From positions 290,197 to 354,196 of the forward strand of contig BMUD01000001.1 in assembly GCA_014650015.1 (NCBI GenBank): DNA of 64,000 bases, read 5' to 3'. A program made the translations under genes and the position numbers. The notes under the pieces are model-generated. The model had not been told where the DNA came from. It made no database searches and worked only from the letters and a program-made list of their open reading frames with translations. Within the stretch, counting starts at the first letter, position 1. Each line of letters starts with the position of its first letter. Positions 46,937 through 58,112 of the stretch are shown here, piece after piece. This stretch comes from Streptomyces griseoloalbus (lineage in GTDB: Bacteria > Actinomycetota > Actinomycetes > Streptomycetales > Streptomycetaceae).

Positions 46937-47404
46937 TCAACTGCCCAGTAATTCTTGGGTAAATGGCCCCCGATGGCCTGCACGGGAGGATACCGAAGCG
47001 AGTGCCACTCGGTCGGGAACACGCATCCGCCAGGTAGTGTCCCTCGTCTTGGTGTTGGGGATCAACTGGCGGTTGCTTTTCGGTGCGTTGGGTAGCACGG
47101 AGGAACTAAAAGAGAGTTTACGATAGATATCACCCATATCGCCCGTATCACCTTCGGGGAGGTGGTGGCGAGGTAAGGCGATCCATTCGTCGTGCATCTC
47201 GAAGAGCGCAGCGGAAAGCAACCGGAGCTCGCGGTGAGTGAATGGGTGGCCGACGCACCGCCGGCCCTGCTCGAACGGCTCGGCACGGCCGTCGACCTGG
47301 GGCCTGTCTGACAATTCCCGCCTGCCTCGCGACGCCATGCACGCACTCTCGCCGCACCGGGCGCAGAGCCAATAAGAGCGACGAGGTCGCCCCGCATAGG
47401 TCAA
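46937..47404 (-). pseudogene. Decayed coding sequence, possibly transposase-derived
   Basis: An open frame includes FTHRELRLLSAALFEMHDEW and RHHLPEGDTGDMGDIYRKL, which recall C-terminal text of IS256/mutator-type transposases, but flanking residues are low-complexity or unmatched and there is no ribosome site. It is probably a scrap inside the relic element. Confidence 0.3.
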
Positions 47405-47616
47405 GGGTGGCGGTTGAGAGCCTGGCTTGGGGCGTGTTCGCTCACTTACTCAAACGTCCGGCACCAGCACGCTTCCAGCCGCTGCTGTGAAGGTCGCCTT
47501 GCACCGTTCGACCTCATCGATACGGGCTTCACACTGCCCGTCATACCCGGAGAGACTGGTCCAGCTCGAACTTCGTCGAGAAACGACTCCGGTCGCCCCC
47601 TGGCGACGCCTGCGCA

Positions 47617-47728
47617 GTGAGGGCACCGTCGCGGCTGGCCTGGTGCTGGTTCCTCATCGCCCTGTTCGCCTCCCTCGGCGCCAACGTCGCCACCGCCGGA
47701 TTTCCCGACCTGGCCGACCCGGCCGAAC
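47617..47728 (+). pseudogene. Short membrane-protein scrap (possible DUF2637/Spd fragment)
   Basis: Encodes WFLIALFASLGANVATAGFP before running out. SLGANVA-type text is typical of DUF2637 plasmid-spread proteins found in actinomycete conjugative elements. Too short for certainty. Confidence 0.35.
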
Positions 47729-48039
47729 CCCGATCAGGCGGCGGCGACCCTCGACTGGATACGGCGCCGGCCGCGCGGTGGAAGGCGGCTCCACGCTTTC
47801 CTCGCCACGTTGTACTACTGCGGCCCACGGCCCGAGGAGGCGGTGGCCATGCGGGTGGAGGACATCACGCTGCCCGAGCCCGATGCCGTGGACCAGTGGT
47901 GCGAGCCGCTGAGTGGGCCGGGAACAGCGTGGCTGTGCTCCTCGCCACATACGCCCGGTGCGTCGACGGGCAGTTGCCGGACCTGATACGGCGGCTCGAA
48001 GCAGCGGGTGACCTGCCAAAGATGCCCGGCGCCGGCTGA
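47726..48039 (+). pseudogene. int: Tyrosine integrase with internal deletion and frameshift
   Basis: Frame one reads NPDQAAATLDWIRRRPRGGR, RLHAFLATLYYCGPRPEEAV, AMRVEDITLPE, the start of a phage-type integrase catalytic domain (the Arg I box is in GPRPEEA). At about 47905-47911 it jumps to another frame, EWAGNSVAVLLATYARCVDG, QLPDLIRRLEAAGDLP, stop at 48039, the C-terminal helix after the catalytic Tyr. The core with the His-x-x-Arg box is missing, so the enzyme is dead. It abuts the tRNA attachment site. Confidence 0.85.
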
Positions 48040-48180
48040 TCCTCCGGACGGGAACACCGACACGTATGCGACACGGCCACCCGCGAAAACCCGGTGACAG
48101 CCGGACGGCCCCGGAGTCCGCCCTTGATCCTCAAGAGGGCGCCCGGGGCTTCGTCGTGTCGGGCGGCACTCGCTCTGACC

Positions 48181-48207
48181 AGCGAAAAGCCCTCCCGAGT
48201 GGGAGGG
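48181..48207 (-). terminator. tRNA-Arg terminator
   Basis: CCCTCCC / GGGAGGG stem with a 4-nt loop, followed on the minus strand by CTTTTCGCT, 8 bp past the tRNA 3' end. Confidence 0.8.
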
Positions 48208-48214
48208 AGGAGAG

Positions 48215-48290
48215 TGGCGCCCCCGGCAGGACTCGAACCTGCGGCCAAGCGCTTAGAAGGCGCCTGCTCTATCCACTGAGCTACGGGGGC
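48215..48290 (-). tRNA. tRNA-Arg (anticodon TCT), CCA encoded
   Basis: 76 nt. Acceptor GCCCCCG/CGGGGGC, D-stem GCTC/GAGC, anticodon stem GGCGC/GCGCT with loop CTTCTAA (anticodon TCT), T-stem GCAGG/CCTGC with loop TTCGAGT, and encoded CCA. Anticodon-stem closing pair is G-U. It is the target of the relic integrative element, whose att copy repeats its 3' half at 46069-46116. Confidence 0.95.
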
Positions 48291-48614
48291 CGGGTGTGGT
48301 GGCCTCTGTCGCGGTGCCCGGGTCCGGGCCGGTCCTTGACGTTGCCGGAGACAAGGATAGGGCTCCCGCATCCTTGTCCCTGTTGCCTCGCCTCCGTGGC
48401 TCGATGTGGAGGTTCGGTGAAGCGGTCCTGATAATCGCAGGCAGGTACGAATCGTGCACCGTTTTTGGCCTCTCGCGCATCGGGTGTTGTGTACTCGTTA
48501 TGCCTGGACTGTGCCCGTGTCTCAGTCATCCCTTCCATCCCTTGTGTCCTGTCGGCGCGCAGGCATGCTCATATGCTTCAGAATTCCCCCAAAATTGGGC
48601 ATTCTTCGCATGTG

Positions 48615-50222
48615 GTGACCTTGGACGTACGGCCTCAGCTGCTCGACGCACTCTCCGCCCTGCGCGACCGTGTCGCCGCCGCACGCTTCCCGCTGCCCTT
48701 GGCGGGGGCCGCACGCGCGCGTGCCAACCGTGACGAACTGCTCGCCCAGCTCGACGACTACCTGGTGCCACGGCTGAGAGACCCCGAGGCGCCCCTGCTC
48801 GCCGTCGTCGGAGGGTCCACGGGGGCCGGGAAGTCCACCCTGGTGAACTCCCTCGTGGGCCGGCGGGTCAGTGAGGCGGGCGTGCTGCGGCCCACCACAC
48901 GGACGCCGGTGCTCGTCTGCCACCCGGAGGACCACCACTGGTTCAGCGGCATGCGGGTGCTGCCCGACCTCACGCGCGTATGGGTGCCCCACCACCAGGA
49001 CACGGCGGACGACTTGCTCCTCCCGGGTGAGAACCCCGCGCGGGTGCTGCGCGTCGAGACCGCCGACACCCTGCCGCCCGGCCTCGCCCTCCTGGACGCA
49101 CCCGACATCGACTCCCTGGTGTCCGACAACCGCGTCCTCGCCGCCGAACTCATCAGCGCCGCCGACATCTGGGTCATGGTCACCACCGCCGCCCGCTACG
49201 CCGACGCCGTCCCCTGGCACATGCTGCGCACCGCCAAGGAGTACGACGTCACGCTGGTGACCGTCCTGGACCGGGTGCCCCACCAGGTCGTGTCCGAGGT
49301 GTCGCGGCAGTACGGCGCCCTGATGACCAAGGCCGGACTCGGCCACGTACCGCGCTTCACCGTGCCCGAGCTGCCCGAGTCGGCGTGGGGCGGCGGACTG
49401 CTGCCCGCCACCGCCGTGGCGGCGCTGCGGACCTGGCTCGTCCACCAGACGCTGGACCCCGCCGCGCGGCAGCACGTGATGGCCCGCACCGCGTACGGCG
49501 TCCTCGACTCCCTCAACGCCCGCATGCCCGAACTGGCGGGCGCCGCCGCCGCCCAGTACGCCGCCGCCCTGCGGCTCACCGCGGCCGTCGACGGGGCGTA
49601 CGACAGCGAGCACGCGCGCGTGCGGGGCCGGTTGCAGGCCGGGGCCGTGCTCGCCGGGGACGCGCTCAAGCGGTGGCGTGCCTTCCCCCTCGACTGCACT
49701 CCGGGCGAACTCCTCGACACCCTGGTGGAGAGCCTGAGCGCGCTGCTGCTGTGCGCCGTCGCCGCCGCCGACGAGCGCGTCGACGACGCCTGGCGGCGCG
49801 AACCCGCGGCGGACGCCCCCGAACTCACCGCCCGCGACCCGGCCCCGGAGAGCGCCGAGCACCGGATCGGGCTGGCCGTACGGCGCTGGCGGCGCGAGCT
49901 CGAGGAGTACGCCGAGGACGAGGTGCGCGAGCTGGAGCGCGGTCACGCGCCCGACCCCGAGATGGTCGCCGCCCTGGTCGCCACGGTGCTGCTGGGCGGC
50001 CGGCGCGCACGCAACGCCGGGGAGGGGCTCGCCGAGCGGATCGGCGCGCACGGCGCGCTGCGGCTGCGGGACCGGGGTGGACGGCTGCTCCTCGACGTCG
50101 TGGACCGGGTGATGCACACCGAACGCGAGCGCCGGCTCGCCCCGCTCGACGCCCTCGAGGTGCACGCGGAGCCCCAGGCCGAACTCATCGCCGCGTTGTC
50201 CGTACTGCAGAAGGAGAGGTGA
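48615..50222 (+). CDS. dynA: Dynamin-like GTPase DynA
   Basis: 535 residues from [21 protein letters not shown]-terminal GTPase: P-loop [15 protein letters not shown] (~66), switch region [16 protein letters not shown]3 DAPDIDS. The rest is long alpha-helical stalk-like sequence without membrane helices. Adjacent dynB follows after 3 bp. In S. venezuelae two neighbouring dynamin-like proteins, DynA and DynB, stabilise FtsZ rings at sporulation septa, and this pair matches their layout (soluble then membrane partner). Start: GTG at 48615 is inferred from the conserved N-terminus; an ATG at 48573 is possible and ribosome sites are weak for both. Confidence 0.82.
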   Translation: MTLDVRPQLLDALSALRDRVAAARFPLPLAGAARARANRDELLAQLDDYLVPRLRDPEAPLLAVVGGSTGAGKSTLVNSLVGRRVSEAGVLRPTTRTPVLVCHPEDHHWFSGMRVLPDLTRVWVPHHQDTADDLLLPGENPARVLRVETADTLPPGLALLDAPDIDSLVSDNRVLAAELISAADIWVMVTTAARYADAVPWHMLRTAKEYDVTLVTVLDRVPHQVVSEVSRQYGALMTKAGLGHVPRFTVPELPESAWGGGLLPATAVAALRTWLVHQTLDPAARQHVMARTAYGVLDSLNARMPELAGAAAAQYAAALRLTAAVDGAYDSEHARVRGRLQAGAVLAGDALKRWRAFPLDCTPGELLDTLVESLSALLLCAVAAADERVDDAWRREPAADAPELTARDPAPESAEHRIGLAVRRWRRELEEYAEDEVRELERGHAPDPEMVAALVATVLLGGRRARNAGEGLAERIGAHGALRLRDRGGRLLLDVVDRVMHTERERRLAPLDALEVHAEPQAELIAALSVLQKER

Positions 50223-50225
50223 CCG

Positions 50226-52061
50226 GTGACCGCCGTCACTGACCAGGACCACACCGAGCACCCCGAACACCCCGAGCGTCCCAAGCAGCACGAACACCCC
50301 GAGCACGACGCCTCCGAGGGCTCCGAAGCCGCCATGCGCACGGATTCCGGCAGCCCCTGGGACGACGGGCTGATCGCGCGGCGGGTGAACGGGAGCGCGG
50401 AGGAGGAGCAGCGCACGGTGACGGAGTCCCGGGCGTCCGGGCCGCAGACCGTGGCCCCGCTGGCGTACGGCCCGCACTTGGGGTCGCGGCTCGAAGCGCT
50501 GCGCGAGCTGGTGGGGCTCTCCCGTGCCCGGCTCGACCACCGGACCCTCGCGCCGGCGGGCCGGGTCCTCGACGAATCCGCCGCGCGGCGCAGGCTCTCC
50601 GGACAGCACACCGTCGTCGCCATCGCGGGTGCCACCGGCAGCGGCAAGTCGCAGCTGTTCAACGCCCTGGCCGGAGTGCCGATCTCGGAGACCGGCGTAC
50701 GGCGGCCGACCACCGCCGCGCCCATCGCGTGCAGTTGGAGCGACGGTGCGGCGAGTCTCATCGAACGCCTCGGCATCCCGCCCCGGCTCAGGCGGCGGCC
50801 CCTGCAGGCCACGGCGGACGCGGACGAGCGGCTGCGCGGGCTGGTCCTGGTCGACCTGCCCGACCACGACTCGGCGGCCGTGCAGCACCGGGAGCAGGTG
50901 GACCGCGTGCTGGGACTGGTCGACGCGGTCATCTGGGTCGTCGACCCCGAGAAGTACGCCGACGCCATGCTCCACGAGCGCTATCTGCGGCCCATGGCGG
51001 CCCACGCGGAGGTCATGTTCGTCGTCCTCAACCAGATCGACCGGCTGCCCGGGGAGGCCGCCGAGCAGGTTCTGGACGATCTGCGGCGGCTGCTCGACGA
51101 GGACGGCATCGTGCTGGGGGAGTACGGCGAACCCGGTACGAGTGTGCTCGCCCTGTCCGCGCTCACCGGGGACGGGATGGGCGAACTGCGCGAGGCGCTC
51201 GGCCGGTTCGTGTCCGAACGCGGGGCCCCGGCCCGCCGGATCTCCGCGGACGTGGACATCGCGGCGGCACGACTCTGGCCGGTGTACGCCACCCGGCGGC
51301 GCGTCGGGCTGAGCGAGGAGGCACGCGAGGAGTTCTCGGACCGGCTCGCGGACGCCGTGGGCGCCACGGCGGCGGGCGAGGCGGCCGAACGCGCGTGGCT
51401 GCGCAACGCCAACCGTGCCTGCGGAACGCCCTGGCTGCGGCTGTGGCGCTGGTGCCAGGAGCGGAGCGAGCCGTCCACCGGCCGGGTCGCCCTGCGCGGC
51501 CAGCCCGACGAGGAGGTCACGGCCCGCCAGCGGGTGGAGCAGGCGGTGCGCACGGTGGCCGACCGGGCCTCGGCCGGGCTGCCTGCGCCCTGGGCGCAGG
51601 CGGTGCGGGAGGCGGCCACGCGCGGCTCCCAGGGTCTGCCGGAGGCGCTGGACGAGCTGGCCGTCCGCGCGGGACTGCCGCCGGGGAGGCCACCGCGGCC
51701 CGGGTGGTGGCCCTTGGCCGTACTCGTCCAGGCGTCGATGACGGTCCTTCAGTTCGTGGGCGGGCTGTGGCTGCTGGGTCAGATCATCGGGGTCACGGCG
51801 CCGAACCTCGGCGTCCCGGTGCTGCTGATGGTGATCGGCATCGTGGGCGGTCCGCTCATCGAGTGGAGCTGCCGCATCGCGGCCCGGGGGCCTGCCCGGC
51901 GGTACGGGCTGGAGGCGGAGAGACGGTTGCGGGAGGCGGCCTCGGGGTGCGGCCGGGCCCGCGTACTGGATCCGGTGGCGGCGGAGTTGTTGCGGTACCG
52001 GGAGGTGCGGGAGCAGTACGGGCGGGTCGTGGGGGTGGGTGCGGGGGGCGGGGGCGGCTAG
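50226..52061 (+). CDS. dynB: Membrane dynamin-like GTPase DynB
   Basis: 611 residues. A charged His/Glu/Pro-rich N-terminal tail (~1-40), then GTPase domain with P-loop GATGSGKSQLFNALAG (~135), G1/switch RRPTTAAPIAC, G3 DLPDHDS, G4 LNQIDRLPG. Helical middle, then two membrane helices (~492-545: PLAVLVQASMTVLQFVGGLW and VPVLLMVIGIVGGPLIEW) and a basic tail. The membrane segments distinguish it from DynA. Together they are expected at sporulation septa, recruited by SepF/SsgB-type proteins. AGGAGAGGTGACC lies just before the GTG. Confidence 0.83.
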   Translation: MTAVTDQDHTEHPEHPERPKQHEHPEHDASEGSEAAMRTDSGSPWDDGLIARRVNGSAEEEQRTVTESRASGPQTVAPLAYGPHLGSRLEALRELVGLSRARLDHRTLAPAGRVLDESAARRRLSGQHTVVAIAGATGSGKSQLFNALAGVPISETGVRRPTTAAPIACSWSDGAASLIERLGIPPRLRRRPLQATADADERLRGLVLVDLPDHDSAAVQHREQVDRVLGLVDAVIWVVDPEKYADAMLHERYLRPMAAHAEVMFVVLNQIDRLPGEAAEQVLDDLRRLLDEDGIVLGEYGEPGTSVLALSALTGDGMGELREALGRFVSERGAPARRISADVDIAAARLWPVYATRRRVGLSEEAREEFSDRLADAVGATAAGEAAERAWLRNANRACGTPWLRLWRWCQERSEPSTGRVALRGQPDEEVTARQRVEQAVRTVADRASAGLPAPWAQAVREAATRGSQGLPEALDELAVRAGLPPGRPPRPGWWPLAVLVQASMTVLQFVGGLWLLGQIIGVTAPNLGVPVLLMVIGIVGGPLIEWSCRIAARGPARRYGLEAERRLREAASGCGRARVLDPVAAELLRYREVREQYGRVVGVGAGGGGG

Positions 52062-52276
52062 GGAGCCACTCGTTCGGGTGGCGGAGTTCTCCACAGGCCG
52101 GCGGTGGTCCACAGCGCTCGGCGGGCCCGGCCCGGCGGAGGCAGTCTGGCTCTGCGGCGATCGCGAGACGGTTCGCGGTCACCGTGCCAGACGGCAGCCG
52201 TACGGGAGTGGCCCGTACGCGTGTCCACCCGGCGCCGGCGCGCGTGCCGGCGGGTCCGGGCAGGGAGGGAAGCGCG

Positions 52277-52756
52277 ATGAACGAGACGATGGTGTGCGTG
52301 GTGGGCAACGTGGCGACGCGGCCGGTGTACCGGGAGACGGCGTCCGGCCCCGCGGCGAGGTTCCGGGTGGCGGTCACCTCCCGGTACTGGGACCGGGAGA
52401 AGAGCGCCTGGGCGGACGGTCACACCAACTTCTTCACGGTGTGGGCCAACCGACAGCTCGCCACCAACGCCGCGGCGTCGCTGTCGGTGGGCGAACCGGT
52501 GATCGTCCAGGGCAGGCTGAAGGTGCGCACGGAGACACGCGAGGGGCAGCAGGGCTGGATGTCGGCGGACATCGACGCGGTCGCGATCGGCCATGACCTC
52601 GCCCGCGGGACGACCGCCTTCCGCCGCGCGCAACGGCCGGAACAGACGGCCGTGCCGGACCGTTCCGAGCCCGACTGGGACAGCGCGCCGGCAGATACGA
52701 CGGCCGCGAACGAGGGCGCCGGACAAAAGCCGCCGCGACCGGCCATGGTGACGTGA
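52277..52756 (+). CDS. ssbB: Single-stranded DNA-binding protein, SsbB type
   Basis: 159 residues: OB fold MNETMVCVVGNVATRPVYRE, RFRVAVTSRYWDREKSAW, FFTVWANRQLATNAAASLSVGEPVIVQGRL. The C-terminal tail is short and ends RPAMVT, with no acidic DDDIPF-like tip that partners use to bind the replicative SSB. In S. coelicolor the second paralogue SsbB is needed for chromosome segregation into spores rather than replication. AGGGAGGGAAG precedes the ATG. Confidence 0.92.
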   Translation: MNETMVCVVGNVATRPVYRETASGPAARFRVAVTSRYWDREKSAWADGHTNFFTVWANRQLATNAAASLSVGEPVIVQGRLKVRTETREGQQGWMSADIDAVAIGHDLARGTTAFRRAQRPEQTAVPDRSEPDWDSAPADTTAANEGAGQKPPRPAMVT

Positions 52757-52800
52757 CATCAGCGACTCGCGCTCGGTTCCGCGGACGCTGACCGAAGCGA

Positions 52801-52853
52801 GGCTTATCGGCAGATGTATGCCGAACCATCCCAGGTGGATTTGTCGATAAGCC
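52801..52853. repeat. Spaced inverted repeat after ssbB
   Basis: GGCTTATCG (52801-52809) and CGATAAGCC (52845-52853) are exact complements 35 bp apart, in the 281-bp gap before the thioester protein gene. Possible terminator or binding site. Confidence 0.45.
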
Positions 52854-53037
52854 CTGCTCGCGGTCGCTCCGGCGATAACGATTCCGAGTCGGATCACCGC
52901 TCCGACGCGATCACCGGCAAGCGTGGTACGCCGCCTCCTTAGGATTCCCGGCATGGCTCCCGGGACTCTCGGGGCCGGTGATTCTGCTGGTGGGACCGTC
53001 CCCCCTCGTCAACGGGTCCTGCTCGGAAGGGAATTCG

Positions 53038-54456
53038 GTGTTTGCTTCGTTCTCCGCGTCGTCCGCGCGCGGACGTGGGTCGGCCCGCTTCGCCGCGGGG
53101 ACGCTGGTGTCCGGTTTCGTCGCCACCGCCGTACTGGCCGGTACCGGGAGAGCCGCCGCCGACGAGGGTGACGCGACGGAACCGGTGCACAGCGGAGCCG
53201 TCGCGGCCATAGGCGGGCTCAAGACCTACGGCACGGCCGTGATCCACGGCGCCGCCGGGGACCAGCAGGTGTCGGCGGGCCTGTTCGAGATGTCCGTCGA
53301 GGGCGGCGGCATGCTGCAGACGTACTGCGTCGACATCCACACGCCCACGCAGAAGGACGCCAAGTACCACGAGACCGCCTGGAGCGGGACTTCGCTGGGC
53401 ACCAACGAGGATGCCGGCCGGATCCGCTGGATCCTGCAGCACTCCTACCCGCAGGTGAACGACCTCGCGGCACTCGCGAAGAAGGCCGGCGTCCGCGGCC
53501 AGCTCACGGAGCAGGACGCGGCGGCGGGCACCCAGGTGGCCATCTGGCGCCACTCCGACGACGTGGACGTGGACGCCCTCGACCCCCAGGCCGAGCAGCT
53601 CGCCGACTATCTGCAGAAGAACGCCCGCGACCAGCCGGAGCCGAAGGCGTCACTGACCCTGGACCCGCCGGCGGTCTCCGGCCGCCCGGGTGAGCGGATC
53701 GGCCCGGTGACCGTGCGCACGGACGCGCGCAGCGTGACGGTCCTGCCGCCCGCGGACGCCGCCACGAGCGGGGTGCGGATCGTCGACAGGGGCGGCGAGC
53801 CCGTCACCACCGCCGCCGACGGCAGCCAGATCTTCTTCGAGGTGCCCGAGGACGCGGCGGCGGCCACCGCGGAGCTCACCGTGCAGGCCTCGACCACGGT
53901 GCCCGTCGGCCGCGCCTTCGTCTCCGACAGCCGCAGCCAGACGCAGATCCTCGCCGGGTCCAGCGAGTCCACCGTCTCGGCGACGGCCGGCGCCACCTGG
54001 GCGCTGGAAGGGGCGATACCCGCGCTGTCCGCCCGGGAGAACTGCGCCAAGGGCGGTGTGGACCTCACCGTCGCCAACCAGGACGACGAGCCGTTCACCT
54101 TCGAGCTGGCCGGTGCGGAGCACACCGTCGCGGGTGGCGCGTCCCGCACGGTGACGGTTCCGCTGAGCGAGGACCAGCCGTACGACTTCACGGTCAAGGG
54201 GCCGGGCGGCTTCGAGCAGCGGTTCACCGGCATGCTCGACTGCCTGACGCGGGCCGCCGAGATCGGCACCACCACCCACACCCTCACCGGTTCGAACCCC
54301 ACTCCCGTCGCCGGCGCCCCCACCGACACCAACCTCGCCGAGACCGGCGCCACGGACGTCACCCCGTGGATCGCCGGCACCGCCATCGCCCTGGTCGTCC
54401 TCGGCGGGGCGGGCCTGGTCATCACCGGCCGCAGGCGCGCACCTTCCGGCGACTGA
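53038..54456 (+). CDS. Thioester-domain (Cys-Gln) surface protein with LAETG anchor
   Basis: 472 residues from a GTG with GGAAGGGA upstream. Signal peptide (FAAGTLVSGFVATAVLAGTGRAAA). The thioester domain carries MLQTYCVDIHTPTQ (Cys ~96) and AAAGTQVAIW (Gln ~166), the pair that forms an internal Cys-Gln thioester in TIE-type adhesins. Two beta-sandwich regions follow (PKASLTLDPPAVSGRPG..., GGVDLTVANQDDEPFTFELAG), then LAETG at ~432, a membrane helix and RRR tail for sortase. It could bind amines or host/surface groups covalently. Such proteins occur in many Streptomyces; targets are unknown. Confidence 0.9.
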   Translation: MFASFSASSARGRGSARFAAGTLVSGFVATAVLAGTGRAAADEGDATEPVHSGAVAAIGGLKTYGTAVIHGAAGDQQVSAGLFEMSVEGGGMLQTYCVDIHTPTQKDAKYHETAWSGTSLGTNEDAGRIRWILQHSYPQVNDLAALAKKAGVRGQLTEQDAAAGTQVAIWRHSDDVDVDALDPQAEQLADYLQKNARDQPEPKASLTLDPPAVSGRPGERIGPVTVRTDARSVTVLPPADAATSGVRIVDRGGEPVTTAADGSQIFFEVPEDAAAATAELTVQASTTVPVGRAFVSDSRSQTQILAGSSESTVSATAGATWALEGAIPALSARENCAKGGVDLTVANQDDEPFTFELAGAEHTVAGGASRTVTVPLSEDQPYDFTVKGPGGFEQRFTGMLDCLTRAAEIGTTTHTLTGSNPTPVAGAPTDTNLAETGATDVTPWIAGTAIALVVLGGAGLVITGRRRAPSGD

Positions 54457-54981
54457 GCACCGTTCCCGCGGTCCACTCGGCGACCTCGCCGACGGACTCG
54501 GATCCCACACGTCGCCGATCAGCTGTCGCACTCCGAGCGGGGACTCACCGGCCGGGCCCTTCGCGGCCCCGACGGAGCGGGCGGACAGGGATCGCTACCA
54601 GGAGCGCGACGACGACGACCGTGGCGTCGTCGTGGGGGCGCGGTACCGGTACGACGGTGCGCCGGGGCAGGCCTTGCGGCACTACGGCGAGACGGCCCGG
54701 GCCGATGGTCGGCGGCCGCAGACCGAGGCCGGCGACGCGACGGTGCCCAGGTGCGTCGCCGCCAAGCCGGTGGGAGGAACGACCGCCTACCTCGGCGTGG
54801 AGGGCCCGGACGACGGCCTTCTCCATGGGGAGATCGTCGCGGACCACGCCGACTCGCAGTGGTGCTGAACGACGACCGCGGTCGCATCATGGCCGGCCCG
54901 CGGTAAAAGCATGCGGCCTGTGTCGAACCCGACGTGGACGACCGCAGCGAAAGGGAGGCCCGCGGGCGCATACTGGGGACA
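54457..54981. other. Gene-free stretch after the thioester protein
   Basis: About 525 bp. The minus strand has two short pieces (PHDDATVVVVALL near 54620, and GHDATAVVVQHHCESA near 54870) that look like repeated scraps of a PP2C/SpoIIE-type phosphatase C-terminus (HDDATVLxL). No complete gene. The promoter of the next gene should be near 54940. Confidence 0.4.
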
Positions 54982-55203
54982 ATGACAAAGCCTGCTGCAC
55001 TGAAGCGTCACTTGCCCACCAGCCCCTTCCAGGCCCGGGTCGTGCCGGATCCCAAGCACTTCGCCGTCGGCGACCAGGTGACACACGACATGTACGGCCT
55101 CGGCCGAGTGATCGGCGTCGAGGACGGGATCGCGGTGCTCGTGGATTTCGGCTCGGCACAAGAGCGGATCCTCAGCCCGTACGCCAAGATGACCAAGCTG
55201 TAA
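54982..55203 (+). CDS. Small CarD/Tudor-like protein
   Basis: 73 residues: MTKPAALKRHLPTSPFQARV, DPKHFAVGDQVTHDMYGLGR, GIAVLVDFGSAQERILSPYA. The GDxVxHxxYGxGxV...VDFGS pattern is the small beta-barrel of CarD-N/UvrD-C Tudor-like domains that contact RNA polymerase or nucleic acid. A conserved short Streptomyces protein I recall but whose role is unknown. Terminator follows. Confidence 0.8.
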   Translation: MTKPAALKRHLPTSPFQARVVPDPKHFAVGDQVTHDMYGLGRVIGVEDGIAVLVDFGSAQERILSPYAKMTKL

Positions 55204-55229
55204 GACCTCTGTGCCCAGTCGCGGCACGT

Positions 55230-55249
55230 CAGGTCCCCCCGGGGACCTG
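55230..55249 (+). terminator. Terminator after the small CarD-like gene
   Basis: 9-bp stem CAGGTCCCC / GGGGACCTG with 2-nt loop plus flanking bases, 26 bp after the stop. Confidence 0.8.
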
Positions 55250-55559
55250 TAGCGAAAAGGGAGACCTCTCATCGATCCGATCTCGCTGTTCTCCGCTCCG
55301 GAAGGGGCACCCCGCTGCTCCGCCACGGCATCCCCGCCTCCCACGACGAACCCCTTCCGGGCCCCCGACTTCGGGGACAGCGAAGGCGTCGTATTCGAGG
55401 ACGGGCAAGGACACGTCCCAGGCATGAGTGCAGCGTGACCCGAGGTAGCCGGCTCCCACCGAAGCAGCAGGCTTCTGCCGTCCACAGCTGACATCAACGA
55501 CGCCGGACGGGGGGTGTACACCCGCGTCCCTGTCCGGCCGTCGCGCAGATCACGAGGTC

Positions 55560-55745
55560 GAGGTCCGGGTGGTCCCTCGGCCGTCCGCGGGCCGTGCGCT
55601 TGCTGATCTCACCCTGCCGCACGCCGCACGCCGCATGTCGCACCCGGCGACGAGGTCGACCACGGCCCGGTACCGCTCGGGCAGCCCGCCGCGTACGCCG
55701 AATACCTGCTCAGCGGACCACGCATGCACGCGTGACGGCGCGGGG
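55560..55745 (-). pseudogene. Second tyrosine-integrase scrap
   Basis: The minus strand reads HAWSAEQVFGVRGGLPERYR, AVVDLVAGCDMRR, closely resembling the WTxEQVxAVRxxLPxRYRAxVDLGAGxGxRQGE segment of Streptomyces integrases, then goes out of frame. No complete gene and no nearby tRNA. Trace of another decayed element. Confidence 0.5.
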
Positions 55746-55779
55746 CGAGGTGCCGTGACCGATCGTGACCGATCGAGCG

Positions 55780-56082
55780 CTATGAACGGGCAGACAGGGA
55801 GGCGAACAGCATTGCTCCGCCACCGAGGATCAGGATCTGCACCGTGCCAGGTATGTGCCATCGCACGGCCAGAAGACCACCACCTGTGACCGCAGCACCG
55901 CCAGCCAGGCACCACATCGCTCGCCACGCGAACCGCGGCGCCTCCGGCGTATTGCCTCCGTTGTATCCATCGGCCCAGCCGTGGATTCCATAGCCGTACA
56001 ACAGCAGCGCGACGGCCAGGAGGTCGATGACGAGCAGTGCAATGCCGACCCCGACCTGCGGGCCGGTCGACGGATTGCTCAC
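55780..56082 (-). CDS. Small membrane protein, unknown
   Basis: 100 residues from a GTG with GGAGG 8 nt before it. Three hydrophobic helices: VGVGIALLVIDLLAVALLLY, AWRAMWCLAGGAAVTGGGLL, and GTVQILILGGGAMLFASL. Between helix 1 and 2 is GYGIHGWADGYNGGNTPEAP. It resembles small uncharacterised membrane proteins of Streptomyces. No operon partners. Confidence 0.75.
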   Translation of the reverse strand: MSNPSTGPQVGVGIALLVIDLLAVALLLYGYGIHGWADGYNGGNTPEAPRFAWRAMWCLAGGAAVTGGGLLAVRWHIPGTVQILILGGGAMLFASLSARS

Positions 56083-56443
56083 GCGCTCCACCTCCCCCCA
56101 CCATTCCGCTTGAAGGCGACTGACCATCGATCGCCACGCGACCCAGCATCGTGGCCCCATCGGCGCTTCACATGAGCACGTGTACTCAGATGCCCCCGCT
56201 CGCGTCCCGGCCGGCAGCCGACGAGTGATCTCAGCCGGGCCGTAACCGGGCCGTCCCCGGACCGTGCGAGGGGGCCCGAGGGGACTGGACGGCGACCGGC
56301 GGTGACAGGCGACGCGCGGTCGACGTCCGTGAAACCGCAGGTCGGGGCCCCCGCGCCGAACGCGTTTCCCCCCAGGGGTAGCGGTCGGGCAAGATGGGGT
56401 GTATCTGCCCACTGCCAGATTTCAAGCTGCCGGACGGTTTCTC

Positions 56444-58108
<1,665 letters not shown>

Positions 58109-58112
58109 TCTC

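Larger units (their letters stand above)
46069..48217. mobile_element. Relic integrative element in tRNA-Arg(TCT)
   Basis: Bounded by the tRNA-3' direct repeat (46069-46116) and the intact tRNA (3' end at 48215). Contains, from the tRNA outwards, a deleted tyrosine integrase, a possible DUF2637/Spd-like scrap, decayed sequence and one intact cargo gene of lower GC. Integrase beside the tRNA is the standard layout of actinomycete integrative conjugative elements and phages. Replication, excision and transfer genes are gone. Confidence 0.78.

Noticed and set aside
48522-52112. Minus-strand 1,196-codon frame opposite dynA/dynB
   Set aside because: Antisense shadow; GTPase motifs on the plus strand are unambiguous.
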